This document shows, in pieces, positions 1 to 8,241 of a stretch of DNA of 18,719 bases. Source of the stretch: Candidatus Adiutrix sp. (GTDB taxonomy: Bacteria > Desulfobacterota > Desulfarculia > Adiutricales > Adiutricaceae). Both the position numbers and the translations under genes were made by a program. The notes under the pieces were generated by a model. It was given only the letters and a program-made list of their open reading frames with translations. It was not told the DNA's origin and did not search any database. The stretch is taken from positions 1 to 18,719 of the forward strand of contig JAITBV010000030.1 of the NCBI GenBank assembly GCA_031283395.1, in the 5' to 3' direction. Position 1 is the stretch's first letter; every line of letters begins with the position of its first letter.

Positions 1-513
1 CTTTCCGGCAAGGACGCCCGGCTGGTCGAGGCCCGGCGCAAGCGCCTGTCCCGGGCGGAGCCGGGGGAGGCCGGGGCCCTGGATATCGGCCTGGTGGGCG
101 AGCCGGTCCGGGTCAACACCGGGTTTTTGAACCACCTGGCCGCCAGCGACGTCATCCCGGTCATCGCCCCGGTGGGTTTCGGCCCCGAGGGCGAAACCCT
201 GAACATCAACGCCGATTCGGTGGCCGGGGCCCTGGCCGGGGCCTTGAAGGCTGAAAAACTCATCCTCCTGACCGACGTGGAAGGGGTGCTGGACCAGGAC
301 GGGCGGCTCCTGGAGAACCTGTCCCTGGCGGAGATCGACAAGCTCAAGCGCGAGGGCGTCGTCTCCGGGGGCATGATCCCCAAGCTGGACGGGGTGGCCG
401 AGGCCCTGGCCGCCGGCTGCCGGGGGGTGTATATAGTCGACGGCCGGCGGCCCCACGCCCTCTTGCTGGAGATTTTCACCGACCAGGGCTGCGGCACGGC
501 CATAGTGGCCTGA
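1..513 (+). CDS. argB: Acetylglutamate kinase, C-terminal part (5' end outside window)
   Basis: The frame is open from base 1 to the TGA at 511-513, giving 170 residues of a protein that begins upstream of the window. N-acetylglutamate kinase phosphorylates N-acetyl-L-glutamate with ATP, the second step of arginine synthesis, in the cytoplasm. Seen directly: the VRVNTGFLNHL stretch, VIPVIAPVGFG, the NINADSVAGALAGALKAEKL segment, LTDVEGVLD, and SGGMIPKLDGVAEAL near the end. These are typical of the nucleotide- and substrate-binding C-terminal half of the amino-acid kinase fold. A GTG at 94 is an internal codon, not the start, because family sequence continues upstream of it. The next gene, argD, starts 22 bases downstream, which supports co-transcription. 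Family assignment is secure; the N-terminal third, promoter and any arginine-feedback extension cannot be seen. Confidence 0.96.
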   Translation, partial: LSGKDARLVEARRKRLSRAEPGEAGALDIGLVGEPVRVNTGFLNHLAASDVIPVIAPVGFGPEGETLNINADSVAGALAGALKAEKLILLTDVEGVLDQDGRLLENLSLAEIDKLKREGVVSGGMIPKLDGVAEALAAGCRGVYIVDGRRPHALLLEIFTDQGCGTAIVA

Positions 514-535
514 CGGGAAGTTCGGGGGATAAAAA

Positions 536-1747
536 ATGAACAACCGGGGGATAATCGACCTGGCCCAAAAACACCTGATGCGCAACGTGGGCCGCTATGA
601 CCTGGCCTTCGTCCGGGGCCGGGGGATGAAACTGTGGGACGCGGACGGCCGCGAATACCTCGATTTCCTGGGCGGCATAGCCGTCTGCGCCCTGGGGCAC
701 GCCCACGAGGGGGCGGCCCGGGTCCTGTCCGGGCAGGCCGGCCGCCTTGTCCATGTCTCCAACTATTTTTACAACGAGCCTATGGCCCTGGTGGCGGCCA
801 GGCTGGCCGAAAGCTCGGGGCTGGAACGGGCCTTTTTCGGCAACTCCGGGGCCGAGGCCAACGAGGCGGCCTTGAAGCTGGCCCGCAAATATTCCTTCGA
901 CCGTTACGGCCCTGGCCGCCACGGCGTGATCACCGCCCTGGGCTCCTTTCACGGCCGGACTTTCGGGACCATCAGCGCCACCGGGCAGGACAAGGTCAAG
1001 GCGGGTTTTGAACCCCTGCTCCCGGGCTTCACCCATGTGCCCTACGGCGATTACGAGGCCCTGGCCGGGGCCGTGACGGCCGGGACCTGCGCCGTGATGC
1101 TGGAACCCATCCAGGGGGAGGGCGGGGTCGTGACCCCGCCGCCGGACTACCTGCCCCGGGTGGCCCGGCTTTGCGAAGAGAGGGATATCCTGTTGATCCT
1201 CGACGAGGTCCAGACCGGCCTGGGCCGCACCGGCCGGCCCTTCGCCTTTCAGCACTATGATCTCAAGCCCCATATCCTGACCCTGGCCAAGGCCCTGGGC
1301 GGCGGGATCCCCTGCGGGGCCACGCTGGCCCGGGAAGAGGTGGCCGCCCATTTCACCCCGGGCTGCCATTCCACCACCGTGGGCGGCGCCCCGCTGGTGA
1401 TGAGCCTGGCCCTGTTCATGGTCGAAACCATCCTGGCCCCGGGGTTTCTCGAAGAAGCGGAACGGGTGGGCCGGTATTTCCGGGAGGGCCTGGAACGCCT
1501 GGCCGGGGAGATGCCCCTCCTGGCCAGGGAGGTCAGGGGCCAGGGCCTTCTGTTGGGCCTGGAACTGGATATGCCGGCCGGCCCGGTGGTCGAGATGATG
1601 CACGGGCGGGGCTTTGTGATAAACGCCGCCGCGCCCCGGGTCCTCCGCTTCGTCCCGCCGCTTATTGTGACCAGGGATGATATAGACCTGTTATTGCCGG
1701 CCTTGAAGGAATCCCTGAGCGAGGCCCGGGCGGGAGTGGATACATGA
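536..1747 (+). CDS. argD: Acetylornithine aminotransferase (class III, PLP-dependent)
   Basis: 403 residues, normal length for the family. It transfers an amino group from glutamate to N-acetylglutamate 5-semialdehyde to give N-acetylornithine; enzymes of this family often also act as succinyldiaminopimelate aminotransferase. Seen: the N-terminal LWDADGREYLDFLGGIAV motif, FGNSGAEANEAALKLAR (phosphate-binding region), EPIQGEGGV, LILDEVQTGLGRTG with the PLP-nitrogen aspartate, and LTLAKALGGG with the probable Schiff-base lysine at about residue 252. The ATG at 536 follows GGGGGA at 524-529 with a six-base spacer, a good ribosome binding site. Its TGA overlaps the argF start (ATGA at 1744-1747), so translation is probably coupled. 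Position between argB and argF favours the arginine role over other class III aminotransferases. Confidence 0.96.
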   Translation: MNNRGIIDLAQKHLMRNVGRYDLAFVRGRGMKLWDADGREYLDFLGGIAVCALGHAHEGAARVLSGQAGRLVHVSNYFYNEPMALVAARLAESSGLERAFFGNSGAEANEAALKLARKYSFDRYGPGRHGVITALGSFHGRTFGTISATGQDKVKAGFEPLLPGFTHVPYGDYEALAGAVTAGTCAVMLEPIQGEGGVVTPPPDYLPRVARLCEERDILLILDEVQTGLGRTGRPFAFQHYDLKPHILTLAKALGGGIPCGATLAREEVAAHFTPGCHSTTVGGAPLVMSLALFMVETILAPGFLEEAERVGRYFREGLERLAGEMPLLAREVRGQGLLLGLELDMPAGPVVEMMHGRGFVINAAAPRVLRFVPPLIVTRDDIDLLLPALKESLSEARAGVDT

Positions 1748-2670
1748 CCAGACATTTCATAACTTTCGAGGACCTCAGCCGGGAAGAATTGCTTTTTGTT
1801 TTTGACCGGGCCGCCTTCCTGAAGGCCGAGCGGGTCGCGGGCCGCTATCTGCGCCCGCACCTGGCCGGGCGCGGGGTGGGCATGATCTTCAACAAGCACT
1901 CCACCCGCACCAGGGTCAGTTTCGAATGCGGCATAACCGAACTGGGCGGCCACGCCGTGGTGCTGAGCGAGAGCCAGACCCAGATGTCCCGCGGGGAGCC
2001 TGTTTCCCACTCGGCCCGGGTGCTGTCGCGTTACCTGGCCGCCCTGGTCATCCGCACCTATGCCCAGGGCTTTTTGAGCGAACTGGCCGGCTTCAGCTCC
2101 ATTCCGGTCATCAACGCCCTGACCGACGAGGGCCACCCCTGCCAGGTGCTGACCGACATCTTCACCGCCCTGGAAAGGTTCCCCGGGGTCCCGGTGGAAA
2201 AACTGAAGGTGGCCTGGATCGGCGACGGGAACAACATGGCCAATTCCTGGATAGAGGCGGCCGGGTATTTGGGTTTCGCCCTCGCGCTGGCCTGCCCGGA
2301 AGCTTATGAACCCGACCCCCGGGGCCTGGCCAAAGCCCGGGCCCGTAATCCGAACGTGGTTTTGACCCGCGACCCCCGGGAGGCGGTCCGGGGAGCCCTG
2401 GCCGTCAACACCGACGTGTGGGCCAGCATGGGGCACGAAGCCGAGCAGAGCCAGCGGGAGAAGGCTTTTCGCGGCTTCATCGTGGATTCCGGCCTCATGG
2501 CCCGGGCCGACCCCAAGGCCATTTTCATGCACTGCCTGCCGGCCCACCCCGGCGAGGAGGTGACGGAAGAGGTGCTGGAAAGCCCGGCCTCGGCCATTTT
2601 CGACGAAGCGGAAAACCGTCTCCACGTCCAGAAGGCCCTTATGGAATTCCTTATTCCGCCTTTATTATGA
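1744..2670 (+). CDS. argF: Ornithine carbamoyltransferase
   Basis: 308 residues, usual length. It condenses ornithine and carbamoyl phosphate to citrulline in the cytoplasm. Seen: the carbamoyl-phosphate loop STRTR at residues 53-57, [21 protein letters not shown], the ornithine-side [18 protein letters not shown] segment, [12 protein letters not shown], the DVWASMG motif and the [10 protein letters not shown] motif starting at residue 263 with the catalytic cysteine 264. SMG and HCLPA separate it from aspartate carbamoyltransferase. It starts inside the argD stop codon (ATGA overlap), with GGGAG at 1732-1736 as a plausible ribosome binding site. phoH follows 22 bases downstream with no terminator in between, so the arginine genes appear to read into the phoH-pgpH-ybeY block. 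Confidence 0.96.
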   Translation: MTRHFITFEDLSREELLFVFDRAAFLKAERVAGRYLRPHLAGRGVGMIFNKHSTRTRVSFECGITELGGHAVVLSESQTQMSRGEPVSHSARVLSRYLAALVIRTYAQGFLSELAGFSSIPVINALTDEGHPCQVLTDIFTALERFPGVPVEKLKVAWIGDGNNMANSWIEAAGYLGFALALACPEAYEPDPRGLAKARARNPNVVLTRDPREAVRGALAVNTDVWASMGHEAEQSQREKAFRGFIVDSGLMARADPKAIFMHCLPAHPGEEVTEEVLESPASAIFDEAENRLHVQKALMEFLIPPLL

Positions 2671-2692
2671 TGCGAAGTCGAAAAGCGGCCCC

Positions 2693-3655
2693 GTGAAAGC
2701 CAGGAAAAAAACAGGCGGCGAGCCCCGGTCCCCGCTCGCGGCCATCCGGGAGAGCTTCGGGCCGGCTTCGGCCAATCTCAAGGTCGTGGCCCGCCTCCTG
2801 GGCCTTTCCATAGGCCAGCGGGGCCACGACCTTATTTTCGAGGCCGCCGACCCCGGCCGGGAGAGGGCGGCCCGGCGGGTCCTGGCCGCCCTGGGCCGCC
2901 TGGCGGCGGAGGGGGCCGGCCCGGGCGAGTGGGAGGCGGAATGCCTGGCCAATCTGGCCTTGCGCCACCCCGAGGCCGAGCTGGATGAATACCTCAAGCC
3001 CCTGTTCGAGATCCCCAGCCGGCGGGTGACGGCCCGGACGGAAGCCCAGCGCCTTTATGTGGAGGCCATGTCCGGCCACGACCTGGTCTTCGGCCTGGGA
3101 CCGGCCGGCACGGGCAAGACCTATCTGGCCGTGGCCGCGGCGGTGGCCTGTTTGGCCGAGGAGCGGGTCTCGCGGATCATAATCACCCGCCCGGCCGTGG
3201 AGGCTGGTGAAAAGCTGGGTTTTTTGCCCGGAGACCTGGCGGAGAAGATCAACCCCTATCTTCGGCCCGTCTACGACGCCCTGGACGATTTGCTGCCTTA
3301 CGAAAAATACCTAAAACTGGCGGAAAGGCGTATAATAGAAGTCGCCCCCCTGGCCTTCATGCGCGGCCGGACCCTGGCGGGCGCCTTTGTCATTTTGGAC
3401 GAGGCCCAGAACGCGACCCGGGAGCAGATGAAGATGTTCCTGACCCGGCTGGGTCCCGGAGCCCGGGCGGTGGTCACCGGCGACCCCAGCCAGAGCGATC
3501 TGCCGGGAGGGGAGGCGGCCGGCTTGAACGAGGCGGCCGGCCTTTTGAAGGATATCGAAGGCGTTGCCGTCTGCCGTTTCGCCCCGGCCGACGTCATCCG
3601 CCACCGGCTGGTGCGGCGCATCATAGAGGCCTATGAGCGGAGAGACAGATCATGA
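2693..3655 (+). CDS. phoH: PhoH family ATPase (PhoH/YbeZ type)
   Basis: 320 residues, normal for PhoH/YbeZ. Family members are cytoplasmic P-loop ATPases with a helicase-like core, genetically linked to YbeY and rRNA handling; the precise reaction is not settled. Seen: an N-terminal small domain (about residues 20-60) with [18 protein letters not shown], Walker A GPAGTGKT at 136-143, the [19 protein letters not shown] motif, Walker B VILDEAQN around 233-240, and [11 protein letters not shown] starting at 261. The start is GTG at 2693; no ATG lies nearby in frame and later starts would cut the conserved N-terminal domain. The ribosome binding site is weak, so it may rely partly on translation from argF 22 bases upstream. 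The stop overlaps the next start (ATGA at 3652-3655). Confidence 0.94.
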   Translation: MKARKKTGGEPRSPLAAIRESFGPASANLKVVARLLGLSIGQRGHDLIFEAADPGRERAARRVLAALGRLAAEGAGPGEWEAECLANLALRHPEAELDEYLKPLFEIPSRRVTARTEAQRLYVEAMSGHDLVFGLGPAGTGKTYLAVAAAVACLAEERVSRIIITRPAVEAGEKLGFLPGDLAEKINPYLRPVYDALDDLLPYEKYLKLAERRIIEVAPLAFMRGRTLAGAFVILDEAQNATREQMKMFLTRLGPGARAVVTGDPSQSDLPGGEAAGLNEAAGLLKDIEGVAVCRFAPADVIRHRLVRRIIEAYERRDRS

Positions 3656-6027
3656 AACCTGAAAAGGCCAAGGCCGCCGCCCCCCAGGCCGGCCCGGCCT
3701 GCCGCCCCGGGCACATATTAGGGCTCAAGACCAGGGATTTGAAGGTCCAGGTCTGGCTGTGGGGCCTGATGTCCCTCCTGGCCGTGTTTTTGGCCTACCC
3801 CGCGCCCATCGATTACCAGGTCGGCCAGGTGGCCGAACACACCATCCGGGCCGATCGCGGTTTCCAGTTCCTGGACCGGGCGGCCACGGAGCGGAAAAAG
3901 CTGGAAGCCGAAAGCCAGGTCTTCCCGGTTTTCATGCTGGACGACCTTCTGCCCGGCTTTCTGGAAAGACAGGCCAGGGAACTGTTCCGGGAGATCAGGG
4001 AATTTTTGGCCGATGGCGGCCAGGAGGGCGCGGAGCACCGCCCGGCGGTCATGGCTGATTTTAAGAGCGATTTTCTAAGGCTCTTCAACCTTCAAAACGA
4101 GGCCCCGGTCTGGCCGGACCTTATTGAAAGGAATTTCAGCGAAAACCTGGAAAAGAGGGCCCTGGGGCTGGCCGTGGAGATAATGGGCCACGGCATCCCG
4201 GATGAATCGGCGCTCAACCTCCTGGGCGCGGCCTCGGCCGTCACGGTCATAAGCGTTTCCACGGGCGCGGAATACATAAAGCCCCGGCTGGACGCCCTGC
4301 TGGGCCGGCGGGAACTCGGCCGCCTGTTGGATGTCCAGGCCCGGAAGCTGGCCGTGGAATACGGCCAGCGGGACACGGACCTGATCCTGACCCTGGCCCA
4401 GGGCCTGGCCCAGCCCAATCTCAGGCCGGACCAGCGCCTGACCCAGGACAGGCTATTGAAGGCCGCGGCCGGGGTGCCGGACATCTATGTGGACGTCCGG
4501 CCGGGACAGGTCATTGTCCATGAAGGCACGGTCATCGACCAGGAGGCCATGGAGAAGCTCAAGGCCCTTTCGGCCGGCCAGAGGCGGGAAATAAACTGGC
4601 TTAGCCGCTTTGCCGGCCTGTTTCTGGCCCTTTTCCTCTTCTACAACCTCATTTTGACCCTGCTCAGCCTGGATAACCTGCGCCACCTGATCCTGGTGCC
4701 GCCCCGGGAGCAGCTCTTCATGGCCCTGGTCGTTTTGCTGACGGTCCTGACGGTCCGCATGGCCATGGTCTTCGGCATCGCCCTGTCCTGGGAATTTGAT
4801 TTTGTGGACAACCACACCATTTTCTTCGGCCTGCCCCTTCCGGCCGCGATCATGCTGACGGGCGTGTTTTTCAACCTGCGCCGGACGACCCTGATGCTTA
4901 TCCTGGTCGCGGTGACCTCCGCGGTGGTCATTCCCGGCGAAGGCCGCTTCATGGCCTTGCTCTACATGGTCAACGGCGGCATAGTCGCGGCCCTTTGCCT
5001 TAGGAACATGAAGGAGCGCAAGGCCCTGGTGCCGGCTTCCTTCTGGGTCATGGTGGTCAACTGCCTGACTCTCCTGAGCCTGACCCTTTACAGCGATTCC
5101 GTCTGGGGCGGCCAGACGGTCAACAATTTTCTGGCCGCCGCCGCCTGCGGTTTCTTTTCCGGCGTCCTGACCAGCGGTTTCATCCCCCTGGCGGAGATGG
5201 CCTTCGGCTTCAACACCAACCTTAAGATGCTGGAACTGGGTAACCTCGACCGGCCCCTTTTGCGGGAACTGATGCTTTCAGCCCCCGGCACCTATCACCA
5301 TTCGGTCACGGTCGGGGCCATGGTCGAGGCCGCGGCCGAGGCCATCGGGGCCAACCCTTACGTGGCCAAGGTCGGGGCCTATTACCACGACATCGGGAAA
5401 ATGAAAAAACCCCTGTATTTTGTGGAAAACCAGTCGGGCGAAAACCGCCACGACACCCTGGCCCCCTCCATGTCGGCCCTGGTGCTGGTCGGCCATGTCC
5501 GGGAGGGCGCGGATTTGGCCCGGGCCAACCAGTTGCCCAAAAACATCATCGACATCATCGAACAGCATCACGGCGTCAGCCTCATGGGGTTTTTCTACCA
5601 CAAGGCCAAGGAACACCATCATCCCGGCCAGCCCGAGGTCAACGAGGGCGACTTCCGCTACCCCGGGCCCAAGCCCCGCAGCCCGGAGGCGGGCCTGGTG
5701 ATGCTGGGCGACATCTGCGAAGCCTCCACCCGGTCCCTGGCCGAACGCACCCCGGTCAAGATAAAGAACATGGTCAAGAGCGTGGTCAACCAGGCTTTCA
5801 GCGACGGCCAATTGGACGAATGCGATCTTAAGGCCTCGGAAATAGCCGTGGTCGTCAGCACCTTCACCACCATTCTCATCGGCATCTATCACCAGCGGGT
5901 GGCCTATCCCGGGAAAAAGGCCCCGGGCCCCCCCGCGGCCGAGGCGCCCTGGCCGGAGGGCGGCAAGACCAAAGAGCCGGCCTATGCCCATTTATCTGTC
6001 GAACCGCCAAAAGGCCCTGCCCATTAA
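3652..6027 (+). CDS. pgpH: 7TM-HD family cyclic-dinucleotide phosphodiesterase (PgpH-like)
   Basis: 791 residues, in the range of PgpH / 7TMR-HD proteins. Characterised Gram-positive members hydrolyse cyclic di-AMP at the inner membrane; that substrate is inferred here. Seen in order: a short cytoplasmic N-terminus; a first membrane helix at about residues 34-52 ([17 protein letters not shown]); an extracytoplasmic 7TMR-HDED-like region to about 310; a cluster of hydrophobic helices at about 320-515; and a cytoplasmic HD domain with TYHHSVTVG (H549, H550), YYHDIGKM (H579, D580), [15 protein letters not shown] and [11 protein letters not shown], so the metal-binding histidines and aspartates are intact. 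The C-terminal tail is Pro/Ala/Gly-rich. The start overlaps the phoH stop by four bases, and its 3' end overlaps ybeY by 44 bases. The phoH-pgpH-ybeY order is a widespread arrangement. Confidence 0.93.
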   Translation: MKPEKAKAAAPQAGPACRPGHILGLKTRDLKVQVWLWGLMSLLAVFLAYPAPIDYQVGQVAEHTIRADRGFQFLDRAATERKKLEAESQVFPVFMLDDLLPGFLERQARELFREIREFLADGGQEGAEHRPAVMADFKSDFLRLFNLQNEAPVWPDLIERNFSENLEKRALGLAVEIMGHGIPDESALNLLGAASAVTVISVSTGAEYIKPRLDALLGRRELGRLLDVQARKLAVEYGQRDTDLILTLAQGLAQPNLRPDQRLTQDRLLKAAAGVPDIYVDVRPGQVIVHEGTVIDQEAMEKLKALSAGQRREINWLSRFAGLFLALFLFYNLILTLLSLDNLRHLILVPPREQLFMALVVLLTVLTVRMAMVFGIALSWEFDFVDNHTIFFGLPLPAAIMLTGVFFNLRRTTLMLILVAVTSAVVIPGEGRFMALLYMVNGGIVAALCLRNMKERKALVPASFWVMVVNCLTLLSLTLYSDSVWGGQTVNNFLAAAACGFFSGVLTSGFIPLAEMAFGFNTNLKMLELGNLDRPLLRELMLSAPGTYHHSVTVGAMVEAAAEAIGANPYVAKVGAYYHDIGKMKKPLYFVENQSGENRHDTLAPSMSALVLVGHVREGADLARANQLPKNIIDIIEQHHGVSLMGFFYHKAKEHHHPGQPEVNEGDFRYPGPKPRSPEAGLVMLGDICEASTRSLAERTPVKIKNMVKSVVNQAFSDGQLDECDLKASEIAVVVSTFTTILIGIYHQRVAYPGKKAPGPPAAEAPWPEGGKTKEPAYAHLSVEPPKGPAH

Positions 6028-6439
6028 TGAAACCGCCTTGAAGCGGCGGCTGGGCCGGCTCCTTAGGGAACTGGGCCTGGCCGGGGCCGAGCTTTCGGTA
6101 AGCCTGGTGGATGACGGGGAGATGCGGGACCTCAACCGGCGCTACCGCCGGCGCGACCGGCCCGCCAATGTCCTGTCCTTCCCTTTAGGCGAGGGCGACC
6201 CAAGGCCGCCCGGCGCGCCCCGGGCCCTGGGGGATGTGGTGGTCTCGACTGAAACCGTGCTGCGGGAAACCGGGGAACCCGGCTGGGCCGGCTTTGACCC
6301 GGGCGAACTGTTGTATTTCCACCTGGTCCACGGCCTGACCCACCTTCTGGGCTACGACCACGAACGCGGCCCGGCCGAGGCCGCCCGCCAGGAGGCCGAA
6401 ACCAGCCGCCTCTGGGGCCTTATCCGCCATTCACTCTGA
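5984..6439 (+). CDS. ybeY: Endoribonuclease YbeY (rRNA maturation factor)
   Basis: 151 residues, normal length. YbeY is a zinc-dependent endoribonuclease involved in 16S rRNA 3'-end maturation and ribosome quality control. Seen: the signature H-x3-H-x5-H as HGLTHLLGYDH, with H116, H120 and H126, plus LSFPLGEGD at about 64-72 and the conserved LGDVVVSTE strand at about 82. The ATG at 5984 is chosen because the encoded N-terminus ([12 protein letters not shown]) fits the family, although it overlaps the pgpH 3' end by 44 bases; the next ATG near the pgpH stop (6027) is out of frame. AAAGAG at 5971-5976 may serve as a weak ribosome binding site. It ends nine bases before the stop codon of the convergent lipoprotein gene, with no visible terminator hairpin in between. 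Confidence 0.94.
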   Translation: MPIYLSNRQKALPINETALKRRLGRLLRELGLAGAELSVSLVDDGEMRDLNRRYRRRDRPANVLSFPLGEGDPRPPGAPRALGDVVVSTETVLRETGEPGWAGFDPGELLYFHLVHGLTHLLGYDHERGPAEAARQEAETSRLWGLIRHSL

Positions 6440-6448
6440 TTTGGCGGG

Positions 6449-7429
6449 TCATTCCATAAGATTGTAAATATCCACCAGCCGGCCCAGGGCCCGGGCCAGG
6501 GATTCGGGCGAACTTTTCCGCCTCTCCCCGGCCAGGTCCGCGGCCTCGGCCCGGACCACCCGCAGTTGGTCGCCGAATTCGACCAGGGCTTCCTCCGACA
6601 GGCCTTCCCGGTCGCCGCCCGAAGCGCGGGCCGTTTCCAGAACTTCGGCCGCGCTCTCCAGCCGGTCCAGGAAGGGCCGCAGATCTTCCGGGGTCAGGCC
6701 GTCCGGCGGCGCCCCGGAGATTTGCCGGACATTCAGAAAATCCTGCAGCCCCTGGCCGGCGTCCAGAATCTCCAGAAGGACCGGGTGGATGATCAGGCCC
6801 TGGCTCCTGAGGGCCTGGATATCCTTTTGGCGCCGCTCCTGCCCGGCCCGGTTCAGGGTCTCGCGAAAGCGGTCATAAGTGGCCGCGAACCCCTGGTAGG
6901 CCGCGAAGATGCGGGCGTGCAGCTCTTCCGGGCTGTCCAGCCGGACCCTCAATTCCCCGGTCTGGTCCGGGAGTTCCTCCGCCTTCGGGGGCCCCAGGCG
7001 CAGGTCCCGGCAACGCTCCAGGTCGGCCCAGAGAGCCTGAACATAGGGCAGGAGCTCCTGGACAGCCCGGCCCAGTTCCTCCTCCTGGTCCGCCACGGCC
7101 CGGACCTGGTCCAGCCCCCGGCTGAAATCCTCCGGCTTTTCCATCAGCACCAGGAAATAGTTGTCCACCAGCCCGCTGCCCCGGGCGGGTTCCTGATACT
7201 CCGGGGCCTGGCCGAAGGTCTCCAAATAGGCGTTCAAGGCCGGCAGGAACAGGGCCTCAAGCTCATGGGCCAGGTCCACATAGCGGTTCCATTTCTCCAC
7301 CCCGCCCTCTCCGGCCGAAGGGGCGGAGAAGGCGGGGGGCCGGGGCGCCGGGCCGGCCGCGGCGCAACCGGTCATTAGGACGGCCATAAGGGCGGCCATG
7401 AGGACGGCCGGAGCGTTCGTCAGTCGCAT
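6449..7429 (-). CDS. Predicted lipoprotein, DUF3829-like
   Basis: 326 residues. The N-terminus is a lipoprotein signal peptide: basic start, hydrophobic run and lipobox LMTGC with the acylated cysteine at 22, followed by a Pro/Ala-rich linker. The mature part is predicted to be almost wholly helical, with many Glu, Arg and Leu residues and several coiled-coil-like stretches. EKWNRYVDLAHELEALFLPA near residue 45 and the C-terminal LARALGRLVDIYNLME resemble the YiiG/DUF3829 lipoprotein family, which is of unknown function; this match is from memory and moderate. It is the last gene of the minus-strand operon and overlaps the upstream gene by 10 bases. The position suggests an envelope role linked to the operon, but the sequence does not show what it does. 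The lack of Asp after the cysteine favours outer-membrane sorting under the E. coli +2 rule. Confidence 0.75.
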   Translation of the reverse strand: MRLTNAPAVLMAALMAVLMTGCAAAGPAPRPPAFSAPSAGEGGVEKWNRYVDLAHELEALFLPALNAYLETFGQAPEYQEPARGSGLVDNYFLVLMEKPEDFSRGLDQVRAVADQEEELGRAVQELLPYVQALWADLERCRDLRLGPPKAEELPDQTGELRVRLDSPEELHARIFAAYQGFAATYDRFRETLNRAGQERRQKDIQALRSQGLIIHPVLLEILDAGQGLQDFLNVRQISGAPPDGLTPEDLRPFLDRLESAAEVLETARASGGDREGLSEEALVEFGDQLRVVRAEAADLAGERRKSSPESLARALGRLVDIYNLME

Positions 7430-8241
7430 ATGAGTTTATCCAGGGCTCTTTTGACTTTGAGGAAGTCGGCCTTCCAGGCCTCCCGTTTGAGGTCCGGCTC
7501 GGCCAGGAGCTGCTCCAGGCTGAAGGTAACGCGGAGCCAGGCCCCGGGCGGGACTTCCAGGCGATAGGCCTTGCCGCGCAACAGGCCCAAGGGGGTCTCG
7601 GGCTGGCCGGTCAGGCCGCGCCCGGGCGTTTCGCCCAGGGCCAGGACCACCCGGGGGGCCAGGAGGGCCAATTCCCCAAGGGTCACGGCCAGGCAGGTCC
7701 CAAGGGCTTCGGCCAGTTCGGCCGGGCTTTCCCCGGGTCCGGCCGGACATTTCAGGATCGAGGTGGTGTAAAAGCCGGCCGGGTCCAGTTCAAGCCCTTT
7801 TTCCAGAATGGCTGCCAGGAGGTCCGCTTCCGGGCCTTGATATATTCCCGGGTCAGGGCCCACCAGCACCAGCCGGGGCCGTTCCGAGCCCCGGCCGAGG
7901 GCTGGTTCTCCGGAGCGGGTCCGGCCCCGGGGGCAGGCCCGGCAACGGGCGGTCAGCCCGGCCAGATGGGCCAGGTCGCGGGCGGCCCCGGCCCAAAGGG
8001 CCGGGGCTCCCGGGGCGGCGGTTCCGGCGGCCGGAGCCGGGGGGGGGGATTGGACCGGAAGGCTCGAAAGGCCCAGGGTTCGGCCATAGTCCAGGGCCGT
8101 CAGGAGGGCCCGGCCCAGGGTCTCGGCTTCAGCCCAGAAATCGGCAGCTTCCAAGGATTGCGGCATCTCATCGGCCCGGGGGAAGACCGGCCGCGTCAGA
8201 CCGGCGGTCCCGGTCTTCATCGCGGGGGGCGGCCCGGTCAT
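7420..8241 (-). CDS. Uracil-DNA glycosylase-like Fe-S protein with degenerate active site
   Basis: 273 residues from ATG 8241; an ATG at 8166 (residue 26) lies one base past the upstream stop and is an equally good start. No clear ribosome binding site decides between them. The plan matches bacterial family 4 uracil-DNA glycosylases: an N-terminal helical segment, a Pro/Ala linker (about 62-82), then the Fe-S core. Four cysteines sit where the family binds its 4Fe-4S cluster: C100 and C103 (CRAC), C165 (LKCP) and C183. VVLALGETP (198-206) matches the core strand. The catalytic motifs differ: the usual GEAPG-E-type loop reads GPDPGIYQ (128-135), the following TGRPFVGRAG-type segment is missing, and the HPAxLL-type motif reads VTFSLEQLL (238-246), without histidine. 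Uracil excision is therefore doubtful; it may be a structural or sensor derivative. A ten-base G/C homopolymer lies in the linker codons. Confidence 0.78.
   Translation of the reverse strand: MTGPPPAMKTGTAGLTRPVFPRADEMPQSLEAADFWAEAETLGRALLTALDYGRTLGLSSLPVQSPPPAPAAGTAAPGAPALWAGAARDLAHLAGLTARCRACPRGRTRSGEPALGRGSERPRLVLVGPDPGIYQGPEADLLAAILEKGLELDPAGFYTTSILKCPAGPGESPAELAEALGTCLAVTLGELALLAPRVVLALGETPGRGLTGQPETPLGLLRGKAYRLEVPPGAWLRVTFSLEQLLAEPDLKREAWKADFLKVKRALDKLICD
8039..8048. repeat. Ten-base G homopolymer (C10 on coding strand) inside a gene
   Basis: Ten consecutive G on the plus strand, read as Ser-Pro-Pro-Pro codons in the linker of the minus-strand UDG-like gene. The reading frame is intact on both sides: family-like N-terminal sequence precedes it and the Fe-S core follows. 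Tracts this long are prone to slippage, both in replication and in sequencing. Confidence 0.9.

Noticed and set aside
476..1603. 375-codon open frame on the minus strand opposite argD
   Set aside because: Fully antisense to a clear argD; composition rich in Gly, Gln, His and Pro, typical of the complement of GC-rich coding DNA; no ribosome site or family match.
1255..2625. 456-codon minus-strand open frame across argD and argF
   Set aside because: Antisense to two secure genes, crosses their junction, and shows no recognisable domain.
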